Origin: Euphorbia lathyris
Lineage: Eukaryota > Streptophyta > Magnoliopsida > Malpighiales > Euphorbiaceae
DNA: 64,000 bases
NCBI RefSeq assembly: GCF_963576675.1
Contig: NC_088913.1
Coordinates: forward strand, 76,693,001 to 76,757,000
Reading direction: 5' to 3'
Part shown: positions 21,346 to 34,406 of the stretch, piece after piece
How the letters are laid out: every line of letters starts with the position of its first letter
Numbering within the stretch: the first letter of the stretch is position 1
Notes under the pieces: generated by a model
The model's database searches: none
Seen by the model: only the letters and a program-made list of their open reading frames with translations
Told to the model about the DNA's origin: nothing
Translations under genes and position numbers: made by a program

Positions 21346-22659
21346 GTTTAAGTTTAGGAAAATCATTTTAATTTCTTGCTTTGGGCTGGCCGAATTCTTT
21401 GCCTCACCAAAGGCCCACTTCAATTTTATTTTTCATTTTCTCACATTTTGTTGGTATGATTTGGTATTAATTTTGTAATTAGTTTGTTATTTCATTTTCA
21501 TATACGAAAATATAAATGATTAAGCTACTAATTCTAAGATTAGACTCAATATGATTTAGGTACTGATGTAATTTATTTTTGTTATGTTGTTATAGATTAA
21601 CTCCTTAGACTATTTTACTTTCTTTTTATTAATTTGAGTTATTTTCTTATGTTAACTTAGTTTGATTAGTTACCTATTTTAAACTAATATTTGTCTCCCA
21701 TTTTACTCTTGTTTTTATTTTTAGTTTTATTTTTTTTTTGTTAAATCTGGATTTGTCCGTTACATATATTCTTTTCGTTAATCTTATGTTTTGATTTAAA
21801 TAATTCGTTTTTTTTTCTCTAATGAAGTATAGTCTAGAGATGATTTCCATGTTTAAGTCAATTTACATGTAATTTTACATATTTTTGCAACTTTAGGTAA
21901 TGTTTATCAAGTTAATTCTAAATGGCGTGAAACGTTAGCGTTCAATAATAAACTCGGAATACCTTTTATCAAATTCCGCTATTCTATTTATCGTATATGT
22001 GATATACATAAAATACGGTATGAGTTTAATTCGATAAATATGAATACGTGTATGGCATACACTTATTTCCAAAATAAAAAAAAAATAATCAAGTCGAGAA
22101 GTTATCCCGAACCCACAAAGTCAATCAACTTAGCTCAATATGATGTGAAAATGTCTCTTGAACTCAATAATACATTTAAAATACTCCTGATTAAAATCTA
22201 TGTTATATTTATCGTATATGTGATATACGTAAAATAAAACGAGATTTTGATTTGATAAATATAATCACGTGTATGTTATATATATGATTTCAAACTAAAA
22301 CAAATCCAAATCCCGATAACCCCAAAACACGAGTATCTGGTTTACATAAAATACTTAAAGCGAAACAAATGGTGGACACCTAATATCGTTATAGTATCGA
22401 TACGTCGGGCGGGTTAGGATGAGATCACGTCTCTTCCCTACACGTAACCGGAAAAACAAACTCGGATCTCTGCAACGACTATCCTTATCAAAACCCTAAC
22501 TATACAGAGTTCGATCCGACTAAGTAGGGTGCCCAATCACGCCCGCACACGTGTTTTAAAGTGTTGATTGGTGGCGACTCGAAACCTCCAAACATAGAAA
22601 GGCATCGAGCCGGCCACGCACCCCGACCTGTGAAAAACCGAAAGCCAGGGTGCGACAGC

Positions 22660-22678
22660 TGGCGACTCTGCTGGGGAC
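22660..22678 (+). other. Primer binding site, copy C
   Basis: TGGCGACTCTGCTGGGGAC, two bases after LTR1, starting with the TGG that pairs with a tRNA 3' CCA. Ogre elements are known for tRNA-Arg priming; the exact tRNA here was not checked. Confidence 0.85.
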
Positions 22679-23224
22679 TTGTCCTAGCTATACAAAATGA
22701 TATTATGTGTTTAATAATTATTCGATATGCTATTTGTTATCACTTTAATTATTTATGTTATTTCGTTATTACACGTATCATATGAACCACACTATCACCC
22801 GAACACCAAAGGTCATGTTATGATCTACCCTTCTAGGATAGGTGAGGCAAAGTACGGATACCACTCGGGAAACCGGGAACGGGTCCTGAAACGTTTTCAA
22901 GCCAAATTGGACTTCCCTATCAATGCTGAAGGGTTAAGGATTTGGTAACCACTCAATTAGAACTAGAACCAAAAGCTACCTTGTAGAAGCTACCCGTTTT
23001 GTGCAGGTTCACCCTTTAGGTTTGCATCATGATATGCACCGCGTATATATGTTTATTTGTGTAAATTACTTCCCTAAAATATGTAATATAATTTTAGTCT
23101 GAACGAAGGGCTACTTACCCGAAAAGTGGCATTCATGCATACATTAGCATTACACAACTTCATTTAATTTCCCTATAAAAACCATGAAAGTAACAGATGA
23201 TTTGTTTCTAGAAAGTCCAAAGTC
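22679..23224 (+). other. 5' leader, copy C
   Basis: 546 bp between the PBS and ORF-a. A 73-codon frame (22727-22948) is present in C and D alike but has no recognisable motif, and I treat it as chance. The A-B deletion breakpoint corresponds to position 23037 here. Confidence 0.7.
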
Positions 23225-24489
23225 ATGAACGAAGCCGTTGAGGGACGTATCATGAGTCAACTACCGAGTGATGTGATCCTAGACATAGCTAGAAAGAGTA
23301 TCCGACAAGGGGCCGAGCGAACTGCAAGAGCCATGCAACTGGTACTGTTCCAGAAGTACGGGATCCATGAGTCCCCTTTAAGGCACCCTGATTGGCATCC
23401 AGAGTTCCCGCACTTAAATTGCTTCTATGTGGCTGCGGAAAACATCATGGCATTTCCTATAGAAGCATATGTTATCCTGTGGTCGCTTGCCAGAATTGGA
23501 AGACTAGGGATGTTGGTGGACAAGAGTTATCTACTTAAATGCATAAATACCTAGAGGGAGCAGGACGCGCCAGCATCTTACTTCTGTCACTGGATGACCG
23601 ACTTTGCAAGTTTAGATGCGTGGGAAACACTCGTGAACACCAGTCCTCACTGCCCATATGGATTGGTAATGTTCGAGATATGGGACCATCTGTCAGTTGA
23701 AGACCAGAATGTTGTGACCATCACTCCCGCAGCACGTTACCGTTTGGTGGGAAGCTATACCGAGAACTCTATGATCGACCCTATCAAACATCTTGGGGTA
23801 TGGAGTGCAATAAAGAGAAAACTGATAACTATCAACGGAATGGATGTCAGTAGAATTCTGCCGGGTTTGATTGATCCAGCCAACTACTGTTTCGATGGAA
23901 GGATTAAACCCACTACTGATGCGCTCCCAATGGAATCTATTGTGTCATTCCATCATTTGTCAGCATTGCATTACCAGAAGACGTTCGAAGGAATCAAAAC
24001 CCCGATAAGCCAGGAGGGGAGTTGGAACCACAGGGCCAATCCTACCTAATTAGCTACTCACCTAACCCGACGGACCATCTCTGGTCATCAGATGATGAAG
24101 AGGACGACGAAGAAAATGACGATGAAGATGAGTCTGACGAAGAAGAGGACATGGATATTGACGTAGGTGAATGGGACCCACAGTGGGGTTTAAATCAGCT
24201 TTACATTGAAGATCAAGATGCCCTGGTGCCCATCAACTGGGTAGGGGGGCCCGAACAGCAGAAGGACGCCCATGAGAACTTTGCCCCCGGTCAATCTGAG
24301 GAAGGCATGGCACATGGGAGTCCCCCAAACCCGATATTGCAACAGGAGCAGTCGACTGTAGCCCTAGAAGGAAATATGATTCGAGGAAACAACGCCCCAC
24401 TATTAGAAGGAGGGAATGGAATTGCTCACCAGTTGGAGAAAGCCACAAATGATGTCGAGGCTACTAGCTCGAGTGGAACTAATGATTAG
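23225..24489 (+). pseudogene. ORF-a, copy C (stop plus frameshift)
   Basis: From ATG 23225 the frame meets TAG at 23552-23554, replacing a Trp codon seen in B and D. It reopens at 23594 and runs to TAA near 24049. The 1-base loss shared with A and D puts the acidic domain in a different frame, which is then open to TAG 24487-24489. Unlike A and D, the late TGA in the tail is absent. Confidence 0.78.
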
Positions 24490-24841
24490 TCCTTGTGAAC
24501 CTCTTTTTGTAAAAGCCCTAGCTATGAATGGGTGCCCCGAAGCGAACTTTTTGTGACGGCTATCGGGTGGGAAGACCAGTGATCTTGGTCCAATTCTGTG
24601 AAAAAATAGGCGTTTAATGACTTTTTGTAAAGCTAACTCTTCCGAGTGAACGCCTTTCATTTTGTAAATCTTTTCTTTTTTTTTCTAAAAGAAACACTAT
24701 AAGGATCGTTTTAGGACTTGTTAGAAATGATCCTCTGGTGTTTCTTTCAACATGAATGTAACAGAATTTTGAATGAATGAAATGGGGCTTTCTGGAAACC
24801 TTCAAATGTCACTATCATGGTTTGAATAGGGAAATAATATC

Positions 24842-26729
24842 ATGCATATGGCACGTGTATTAGTAAATAATTTCTGCGCACTAACGATCTTGCTTCTTTC
24901 ATGTTTACTATCAAATAAATATATAAACAGGGATATTTGGCACTCTCTTATGGCGGCTTATTTAAACATGTGCACTGCCTTTAATGAACCTGATGTCGAA
25001 GCTTGGTCACGAAAAAGTCAGGGGATACATGGTGATAGTATGGCGGCTCCGGAAGATTCTCCCCTACCGGACCCGTATGAGGTTAGTTGTGTCCAAAATG
25101 AGCTAACGGAGTTGAAGGAACTTACAGCGAGAATATCGGGAGAGGCAGTCCGAAGGTTCTCCTTGCAGTATGGGTGGCTCACCTTCTTGCCACTAATTCC
25201 GGTTCACTCATCATTGATCAGGGCCCTGGTCGAATTTTGGGATCCAAGCTATAAATGCTTCACCTTCGGAACCTACGACTTGGCTCCTACGCTGGAAGAA
25301 TACCATAAGCTCCTCAACATCCCACTAAAAGATGAAAACAGATTATACGAATATAGTAAAAATGAGAATCCGAGTAGGCAACTAACCAATCTGATCGGTA
25401 TACAGGTTAAGGATTTGGGAGACTTAGTGAGTGGTAGTGACTTCAACGTTGCTAGAATGCTGGAATTTGCCCGGGAAAATTTGAACTGCGATAAAGGCTC
25501 CAGAATGCTGGCGTTGCTTCTATATGGCCTCATCCTTTTCCCAAAACATCTAGGAAAAATCGATCCTAAGGTAGTGGTTTTCTTCTCCAAAGTTGTTCAG
25601 AACTCAGTCCTCGGAGTGAATCCTATCATTGGAATATTAGCCGAGACGATCAGATCTTTGGACAATTGTCGGATATTCGGGGGCAGATTCGAAGGGTGTG
25701 CACAACTCTTATGTGTATGGATGTTAAGTCACATTCGATGCCCTGAACACTTCAGATACCCGGATGTAAAATATGAACAAAGTTACGACCTACTCAGGAA
25801 TCACATAGCTTGTTATGGGAAAGCAGAATGGCCCAGGACCGGACAACCTAAGAAGAATTGGGTAAAGTTCTTCTTGAACATCCAGGAGGATAATATCAAA
25901 TGGCAGGCCCCATGGGCGAATGATAGGGAGACCATCTTCAAATGTGGTACATACCTATGGGTACCGCTCTTGGGACCATGGGGGGGGAGTTGGCTATGCC
26001 CCGTGCATGGTAAGAAGACAGTTTGGTTCTAAGCAATTCATACCAGCGACAGCCAACCTTAGGCAATCAGGGTTCACGTATGGAGACAGCTATGCTCAGA
26101 ACAATATCAAAACCATGTCCCAGGCTTGGAGAAAAGTGACCACAATCAAGAATGTTCGTAACAGTTCAGTTAGCACTGGGTACGAAAACTGGATCCAAAC
26201 ACGGGATAAGAAATTCGCATTCAATCCCCCAAGGATGGTATTGGAAGAAGTATCACCAGAAAGAATAGTGGAGATGGAAGAACGATCTGCCAAAATACCC
26301 CGGGATAGAGAAGTGGATCGTTTACGGAACAAGGTGGATGATCTTGAACAAGCTAATCTACTCATGAAAGAAGAAAGGGATCGGGCAACCCAAAAGTACA
26401 ATTGTTATGTCGAAGCCGTGGCAGCAAAAATCCAGGCATACAACACTGATGTTCACACATTACGGGCAATGCACCAACACAGTCAAGAACATCTAGAGAA
26501 GATGAGTGAAGAATTGCAACACCAGCAGGAGGCAAGGTCAACGGCCGAGGGACACATGTCAGATGCTATAAGAACCTTACGCCAAGTGGCTATGAGAGCA
26601 GGGGATATGGCCCAGGATTTGGCTAATGAAAGGGCAAATTTCGTCGCACTGGACACCCAAGGAGAAGGGCTGGCAAGGTACCTCGACGAGCTCATCAGTG
26701 AACTAAGGCACTATGGGAGATACACTTGA
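24842..26729 (+). pseudogene. ORF-b, copy C (G-run frameshift)
   Basis: The same 8-G run as copy A (25980-25987) breaks the frame. The N-terminal 396-codon frame ends at 26032, while the C-terminal half, with the coiled coil, is open in another frame to 26729. One base removed from the G-run would give a 628-codon product like copies B and D. It differs from copy A by only a few substitutions. Confidence 0.86.
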
Positions 26730-26990
26730 AGGATGAGAGAGGAGTCAAATATCTTTGCTTATATGTTGTTTTGATGTTCTTCATGTATGATGTAATGAAC
26801 GTGTTTTGCTTGAATGAAATCATTTGTTATCTCCACATTTTATTTACCTTTTGATTCTCCTTTTTGCAAAAAACCATTTGATAAGATCACGACATTAATA
26901 ATAATGATATATTCACAGATCTTTTAAAAGCACAAACCTGACTCACGAAAAGTTCTGCTGGCCTATCACTACCAAACCCGATCGAGAACA

Positions 26991-29900
26991 ATGGCAGAGC
27001 AGTTGCGGGAGGAGATGGATTAGCTAAGAGAGAAGTTGGCCGGAATCGATGAGCTAAAGGAACAGATGGCCGTCTTGGTGAGGCTCTTGAAAGGAAAAAA
27101 TAAGAGCGGTGACGATGCAGAAACTTCAGGACCCAACTCACCAAAAGGGTCGAAAAATGGAGAGGATGAGGAAAGGCCTCCGACTAAGACTGCCTACAAG
27201 CCAAAAGTAGAAGAGGTGCCAGACCTTGATTAGGATAAGGCCGAGAAGGAGAGGATGAATATGATAGAGGAACGACTAAGGAATGTGGAAGGAAGTTATG
27301 ACATGGTGGACGCTAGGGCCCTTTGCTTGGTCCCAGATGTTATAGTTCCGTATAAATTCCGCATCCCGGATTTTGAGAAGTTCTCGGGCTTGACAAGTCC
27401 AAAGGACCATTTGACCATGTACTGCCAGAAAATGTCATCATACATTAGTAACAACAAGCTACTGATGCATATATTCCAAGAAAGCCTGCAGGGGACCGCT
27501 ATGAGCTGGTACATGCAACTGGAAAAGACCTCTATCCGAAAATGGAGTGATCTAGCCGACGCTTTCATTAGGCAGTACAGACACAACGTGGACCTAGCAC
27601 CAACAAGGGAGGACTTAAGGAACACTGAAAAGAGAAAGGATCAGACTTTCAGAGAATATGCACAGGCTTGGAGGGACAAGGCTTCTCAAGTAAAACCAAC
27701 CCTGACAGAAAAAGAAATGATTGGAATATTCTTGGAAACTCTGCATGCACCTTTTTACGGCGCCCTCGTTGCATATAGCGCGACAAGGTTCTCAGATTTT
27801 GTCATAACAGGAGAAAGGATAGAGGTGGCTTTTCGAAGTGGAAAACTGGAGTCAGCATTCCAAGACAAGCCAGGAATCAAAAGAATCGGGAATAATGGGA
27901 TCAAGAAAAAAGAAGAGAATCATATGATAGACTTCACCCAAGAAGTGAAAACTTATGCCCCTACCATGCCTCGAGAGAGTTACGTGGCGAGCGTGCCTCA
28001 GGGGAATGATTTCAAGAATCAAAGAGGAGGACGAGTATTTGAACCTATTGATCCGATACCTATCACGTATGCAGAATTGTTCCCTCAGTTGTTAAAAAGC
28101 AAGCAGATAGCAGTCTCCCCTCTAGGTGTTATGAGTGAACCTTATCCAAAATGGTACAAGCCGGAGCACAAGTGTGAATATCATGCAGGGTCTCTTGGGC
28201 ATACGATCGAGAACTGCATGGCCTTTAAGAGGAAGGTGCAATCCCTCGTAAGGGCGGGATGGTTAAAATTCAATGAAACCAGCCGGAAGCCCGATGTGAA
28301 AACCAATCCCCTCCCAAATCACGGGGGTGGCACCAGTACCAATGCGATCATTAGTGAAGACTGGTATGAATACAAGACCAAAGTGGACAAAGTCTACATG
28401 CCAATGGAACAGGTCTATTGGGCAATGTGCCAGGTCGGTCTGATTCAAGAAAGAACAAAGAATGGTAGTTGTCTGTATCATGAAGAGAATGTCGATCATG
28501 TAATCTAGAAATGCAACCAGTTCAGAGGCAAAGTCCAAGAGTACATGGACTCCGGAATCATGGCGTTTGGGCAAGGAGTTAACGGGGCCTCTCCAGTAAG
28601 CATGATACAAGGTGATGAGGTAGCAGAGCCAGTCCGATTAGTAATAGATTGGATGCCAAAGGAACCAAAAAAAGGGGAAGACTTCGTGACATCGTTTGCA
28701 AAGATAGACATTCAGACCCCACACCCTTTCCCTTACAATAGCAACAAGGCGGTGCCATGGGTGTATGGGAACGTTGTCACAACCCAGACATGTAACAATG
28801 CCCAAACTAGGGAAGAGATCACTGGCGTTTCTGGAATGACCCGAAGCGGGCGTTGTTTTTCTTCAGAAGAGATTGCAAGAAAACGCCAAGAGGAAGTTGA
28901 TAGACGAAGAAAGGGCAAGGCAAAGGAGGGTGAATGCCCTATGGAGGAGGAACTTGAGGCTCCCCCCTCCAGGAGTTCTGTGGATGATCAAGACGCACTT
29001 GAGTTTCTAAGGATAGTGAAACAAAGCGAATATAAAGTGATTGGGCAACTGAACAAGATTCCTGCTCGAATCTCTTTACTATCTCTGATCCTAACTTCAG
29101 AGTCCCATCGAGCTGCATTACTCAAGGTTTTAAATCGGGCTTACGTCTGCCATGAGATCTCTGTAGAAAGCATGAGTAATATTGTGGGCAATGTGGTGGC
29201 ATCCAACTATCTAACCTTCACCGATGATGAGCTACCAAGTGAAGGAACTGGACACACTAAGGCATTGCACATAACAGTAAAATGTAAAGAATTTTCAGTT
29301 GCCAAAGTGCTAATTGATAATGGGTCCTCCCTGAATATCATGCCAAGAACAACACTAGCAAAGCTACCAGTTGACGGTTCGTACATACGCCCGAGCCGGG
29401 TGTTTGTGAGAGCATTTGATGGGACTAGAAGAGAAGTAATCAGAGATGTAGACTTGCCCATCCAGGTAGGGCCGACTGTATTCAACGTAGTCTTTCAAGT
29501 CATGGATATATACCCGGCCTACAGCATGTTGCTAGGAAGGCCTTGGATCCACTCTGCTGGAGTAGTACCTTCGTCTCTACATCATAAGATTAAGTTCATT
29601 GTGAATGACCAGTTGATAGAAGTATTTGGGGAGGAGGATATGCTTGTTAGTCAGTGCTCATCATTCCCTTTCATAGAGGAGGTGGAAAACACGATCGAAA
29701 GCGCATATCAGGTGTTTGAAGTAGTAAATGCTATATACACTGGAAATGGGCTATGTTCCTTTTCCCCAAGGCACTCGTCGACCGCCTTGATGGTGGCAAG
29801 AGAGATGATTCGGGGATAGGGATTAGATAAAAACCTGGCTCAATACGGGGAGGACTTCGATATAGAAGGTAACCGCTTCCGACAGGGGTTGGGATACAAG

Positions 29901-30158
29901 CCAAAGCCAGAAGACAGGGCAAGGATTCACACACTGATGAGGGAAAGGAGATTGGCAAACCTAGAGGGTAAACCAATAAGGGACCACTCAATGAACATCC
30001 CTCATATTGGTTATACTTTCAAAAAGGCACGAAGCCAGCCGGCCCCAATTGCAGCAATCATCGAAGAAGAAGAAGATAACGGGGGCGGGGACTGGGTTTT
30101 CGCCAATGGGCATGAGCTACGAAATTGGAGGGCATTTGAATTGCCAACTCTTATGTAA
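26991..30158 (+). pseudogene. gag-pro: gag-protease, copy C (four in-frame stops)
   Basis: It is full length (3168 bp) with no frameshift, but has TAG codons near 27021 (Gln codon in D), at 27231-27233 and 28506-28508 (Gln codon in D), and at 29817-29819. The second and fourth are shared with copy A. The Gag core, both Cys/His clusters, the protease motif DNGSS and the G-patch-like region are otherwise preserved. Confidence 0.88.
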
Positions 30159-30371
30159 TGAACCTGTGATATGTTCTTTAAATTATGCGTAAGATTTAAA
30201 GAGCTAATGTATGTTTAGGGCGCTGTTTTCAAATAAAGTTCAAAGTAATAAATATGCACTTTCTATCTACATCTTTTATCCTTTTCACGCTCCTTTATTC
30301 CTTTTCATTCCTTGTCTCCTTGTCTTACTATTTTTTAGCATTTCCCCTTATTTTCCTTCTATTTTGCTCAG
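30155..30371 (+). other. Protease-RT intron, copy C
   Basis: 217 bp, same donor (GTAATG) and acceptor (TTTTGCTCAG) as copy A. Splicing joins AT|G AAC GAT and removes the protease stop at 30156-30158, so an unspliced RNA gives Gag-Pro and a spliced one would give Gag-Pro-Pol. That is a plausible way to set the Gag:Pol ratio; this use is inference. Confidence 0.82.
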
Positions 30372-33300
30372 GAACGATTGCGAATTTGATATGATTGATA
30401 AACACAAACATATGCATAATTTTGACTTTCCGGTATATGAGGTCAACTCCAAAGAAGAAGTCGAAGAAGAGGTGCCTAAGGAGATTGAAGAAAGTTTAGA
30501 AAGACAAAAAGCAAGCATGGAACCTCAAGATGAACTCTTAGAAACTGTCAATCTGGGAGCCACAAGAAACTAAGATAAATGGCTCGTTGGGCGCTGAAAT
30601 CAAAGGAAGGCTAATATCATTGTTAAAAGACTGTAAGGATGTGTTTGCCTGGTCCTATAAAGACATGCCTGGCCTTAATACAGATATTGTGGTGCATAAG
30701 CTCCCACTCAAACCAAACTCAAGGCCCGTGAAACAAAAATTAAGGAGGATGAGGCCGGATACTCTCCAAAAGGTCAGAGAAGAAGTAAAAAAGCAGTTTG
30801 ACGCCGGTTTCCTAGAAGTGTCCGATTATTCAAAATGGGTGGCCAACATCGTCCCAGTGCCAAAGAAAGACGGAAAAGTAAGAATGTGTGTGGATTACAG
30901 GGATTTGAATCGGGCAAGACCTAAAGATAACTTCCCTCTCCCCCATATAGATGTGCTAGTGGATAACACTGCAGAATATTTTATGTTGTCTTTGATGGAT
31001 GGTTTCTCAGGATACAACCAGATTTTGATGGACGTCCTAGACCGCGAAAAAACCACTTTTATCACTTACTGGGGGACGTTTTGCTACAAAGTGATGCCTT
31101 TCGGACTTAAGAATGCAGGAGCCACCTACCAAAGGGCAATGGTAACATTATTCCATGATATGATGCACAAAGAGATGGAGATCTATGTGGACGACATGGT
31201 GGTCAAGTCTAAAAGAGAGGTGGATCATGTGGAAGTGCTGAGAAAAGTCTTCCAAAGGTTGAGAAAATACAACATCCGACTCAACCCAGCTAAATGCGCC
31301 TTTGGGGTCACATCGGGAAAGTTGTTAGGATTCATTGTCAGCCAGAGAGGAATCGAGGTGGATCCTACCAAGATCAAGGCAATCGTAGAAATGTCACCTC
31401 CCACTATGAAAAAAGGGGTCAGAGGATTCCTAACTTCATAGCTCGCTTCATTGCTCAAATGACTACGACTTGTGAACCAATTTTCAAGTTATTGAAGAAG
31501 AATCGTCCAGGGGAATGGGATCAAGACTGTCAGCATGCTTTTGATAAAATCAAAGAATATTTACAAAATCCTCCCGTGCTGCACCCCCCAAATGCTGAGA
31601 GGCCATTTTTACTATACTTAACAGTGCATGAGAAATCCATGGGGGCATTCTTAGCACAAAATGATGAGTCTGGTGTAAAGGAACGTGCGATTTACTATGT
31701 CAGTAAGAAGTTCACAGACTGCGAGACTAGATATTCCCTGGTAGAAAAGACTTGTGCCGCTCTGGTATGGGCCGCCCATCGACTGAGGCACTACATGTTG
31801 AGCAATACCACATGTCTGATATCATTAATGGATCCAATAAAGTTCATCTTTGAGAAGCCAGCCCTAACTGGAAAAATAGCGAGATGGCAAGTACTGCTGG
31901 CCGAATATGATATTGTGTACGTCTCTCAAAAGGCAATCAAAGGATCGGCCATATCACACTTTTTAGCTGAAAACTCGATGACACATGATATGCCTCTGGA
32001 TGTTCCCGTCCCAGATGAAGAGATATTCCAGATAGAGGATTGCGATCACTGGATCATGAGGTTTGACGGGGCATCAAATGCCTTGGGCCACGAGATAGGT
32101 GTGGTGTTGACATCCCCAGAAGGAAAACACTTCCCTATAACCGTAAGGCTATGTTTCCAATGCACAAATAACATAGCTGAATACGAGGCATGTGCTTTGG
32201 GAATCAAGGCGGCCTTGGAAATGAACATCAAGAAACTAAAGGTTTACGGAGATTCGGCCCTGGTAATTAATCAATTAAATGGAGAATGGGAGACTCGGGA
32301 TGCTAAATTGATCCCATATCAGGAACACATCCTAGAAAGCATCGAGAAATTCCATGACATCAGATTCGAGCATGTTCCCCGATCAGAAAATCAAATGGCG
32401 GATGCTTTAGCAACCTTGGCCTCCGCATTCAAGCTGGAAAAGGGTATAGAGATGCCAACCATTGAAATAGAACTCCGTGAATCACAAGCGTATTGCGACC
32501 ATGTGGAGCGTGAACCTGATGGGAAACCCTGGTATGATGACATCAAAAATTATATTATGTCCAGAGGATACCCATTGGGGGCATCAGATTCAGACAAAAG
32601 AACGATAAGACGCTTAGCAATGGGTTTCTTCCTCAGCGGAGATGTACTTTACAAAAGGAGTTATGACACGACTTTGGTCAGATGCATTGATAATGGCCAA
32701 AGTAGGCGCCTAATCGAAGAAGTGCATGATGGGTTCTGTGGGACCCACCTAAGGGGGCACGCCCTATCTAGAAAGATTTTGAGAATGGGATATTACTGGC
32801 TGAGCATGGAATCAGATTGCATCAAGTACGTGCAAAAGTGCCATAAATGTCAGATTTACGCTAATAATTTGAACATGCCAACATCACCGTTACACGTAAT
32901 GGTCTCCCCATAGCCTTTCTCAATGTGGGGATTGGATGTAATCGGAGCCATTGAGCCCAAAGCGTCAAACAGGCATCGATTCATCTTGGTGGCCATTGAT
33001 TACTTCACCAAGTGGGTCGAGGCATCTTCGTATGCAAATGTGACCTCGACGGTGGTGAAAAGGTTCATCAAGAACAATATTATCTGCCGGTATGGGCTAC
33101 CCGAGAGAATTATCACAAATAACGCCAAGAATTTCAACAGTAAAGCCATGGAGGAACTTTGTACCCAGTTCAAAATCAAGCATCACAATTCGACCCCGTA
33201 TCGACCAAAGATGAATGGGGCGGTAGAAGCTGCCAATAAAAACATCAAGAAAATAGTGCAAAAAATGGCTCTAACGTACAAAGACTGGCATGAAATGTTA

Positions 33301-33777
33301 CCATTCGCACTCCACAGATATAGAACCACGATGAGGACATCAGTAGGGCCTACACCATATTCTCTTGTTTATGGGATGAAGGCGGTCGTACCAATAGAAG
33401 TGGAAATCCCTTCACTAAGAATAATCTTGGAGTCCGGTATCGAAGAATCAGAGTGGATTCAGAAGAGATACGTCCAATTAAACTTCATTGAAGAAAAGAG
33501 ATTGGCTGCAATCTGCCACGGGCAACTATACCAGAGGAGGCTCATCAAGTCGTTTGGTAAGAAAATGAGAGCTAGGAGCTTCCAAGAAGGGGATCTGGTC
33601 CTGAAAAAGATCATCCTTAGACATCAAGACCCCCGAGGAAAGTGGGCCCCAAAGTATGAAGGACCTTACGTTGTCAAGAAAGCATTCTCCGGAGGAGCAC
33701 TAATCCTTGTTGACATGGAAGGAGAAGAGATACCGAACCCCATAAACTCAGATGCCGTTAGGAGATATTATGCATAG
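30372..33777 (+). pseudogene. pol: pol: RT, RNase H, archaeal-type RNase H, integrase (copy C)
   Basis: Most complete pol here. Domains in order: acidic linker; RT (30587-31441) with WSYKDMPGLNTDIVVHKLPL, CVDYRDLN, LMDGFSGYNQI, MPFGLKNAGATYQRAM and YVDD at 31184-31195; RNase H (about 31450-31970); a second RNase H starting IMRFDGASNALG with NNIAEYEA and VYGDSALV; the integrase zinc domain (H…H…CHKC); integrase core and C-terminus. Dual RNase H marks the Tat lineage. Defects: 1-base frameshift with TAA near 30572; loss of about 10 bases near 31435 where GFLGRLNY is expected; TAG at 32911-32913; Asn (33118-33120) in place of the second catalytic Asp. All four are shared with copy A, so the ancestor was already inactive. 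Confidence 0.92.
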
Positions 33778-34360
33778 TTCACGAGTAACTTGAATATCAA
33801 AGTTGTATATCTCTCCTTGAATGAACAAAAGTGACTTGTCGATCTTTTGTTTCTTAGTAACTCATTCCATATATAAATAAAAGTCCGTACTATATTTCTC
33901 CGCCTCCTAAAAAGAAAAAAAAACGTCTATCCTCTCACCAATGTGCATATTTATTACATAAAAAAAACACTTTATTAAATTTGACATAACAAAGGAAAGA
34001 GTAAATAATAAAAAAGGGATAAGAAAGAAGGGGGGCACATGAGACTATTACACAACAGGCCCGAGACTCAAGAAAAAGAAGTAGAAAGAGCACCATATGA
34101 GGTCGCCTCATGTCATGCTTAGGACTCAAATGGAGAAAGAAAGAAAAACGAAAGGAAAATACACGTATATGAGGACGATAAAGAAAAGAAAAAGAAAGGA
34201 TAACGATGAAAAAATGCTTCCTGCAAGGAAAGTCCCTGAATCAGTTCCAAAGTACAAAAATTGTGCTCTGTCATTGCTACCTTGGAAGATCATGTGGGTG
34301 ATGTGGCCAAACGAACAATTCAACTTTCAGAAAAGTGCTAATAGAGGATAAACTAAAAAG

Positions 34361-34362
<2 letters not shown>

Positions 34363-34403
<41 letters not shown>
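34363..34403. repeat. (TA)n microsatellite, copy C
   Basis: About 20 TA units in the 3' UTR. Confidence 0.97.

Positions 34404-34406
<3 letters not shown>

Larger units (their letters stand above)
18750..22657 (+). repeat. LTR1 (3908 bp)
   Basis: It begins TGTAGATACCC after the polypurine tract and ends GGTGCGACA two bases before the PBS. The ends TG…CA are standard. It is nearly identical to LTR2 and LTR3 by eye. Inside are a 20-bp repeat (19594-19693), a TATA box (20007-20014), a ~105-bp repeat (about 20563-20900) and a reverse-strand exon-like block (about 21023-21345). It serves as right LTR of B and left LTR of C. Short ORFs in it look like chance. Confidence 0.95.

Noticed and set aside
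22727..22948. Leader ORF of 73 codons
   Set aside because: AT-rich, hydrophobic start, no motif; identical in C and D because the leaders are.
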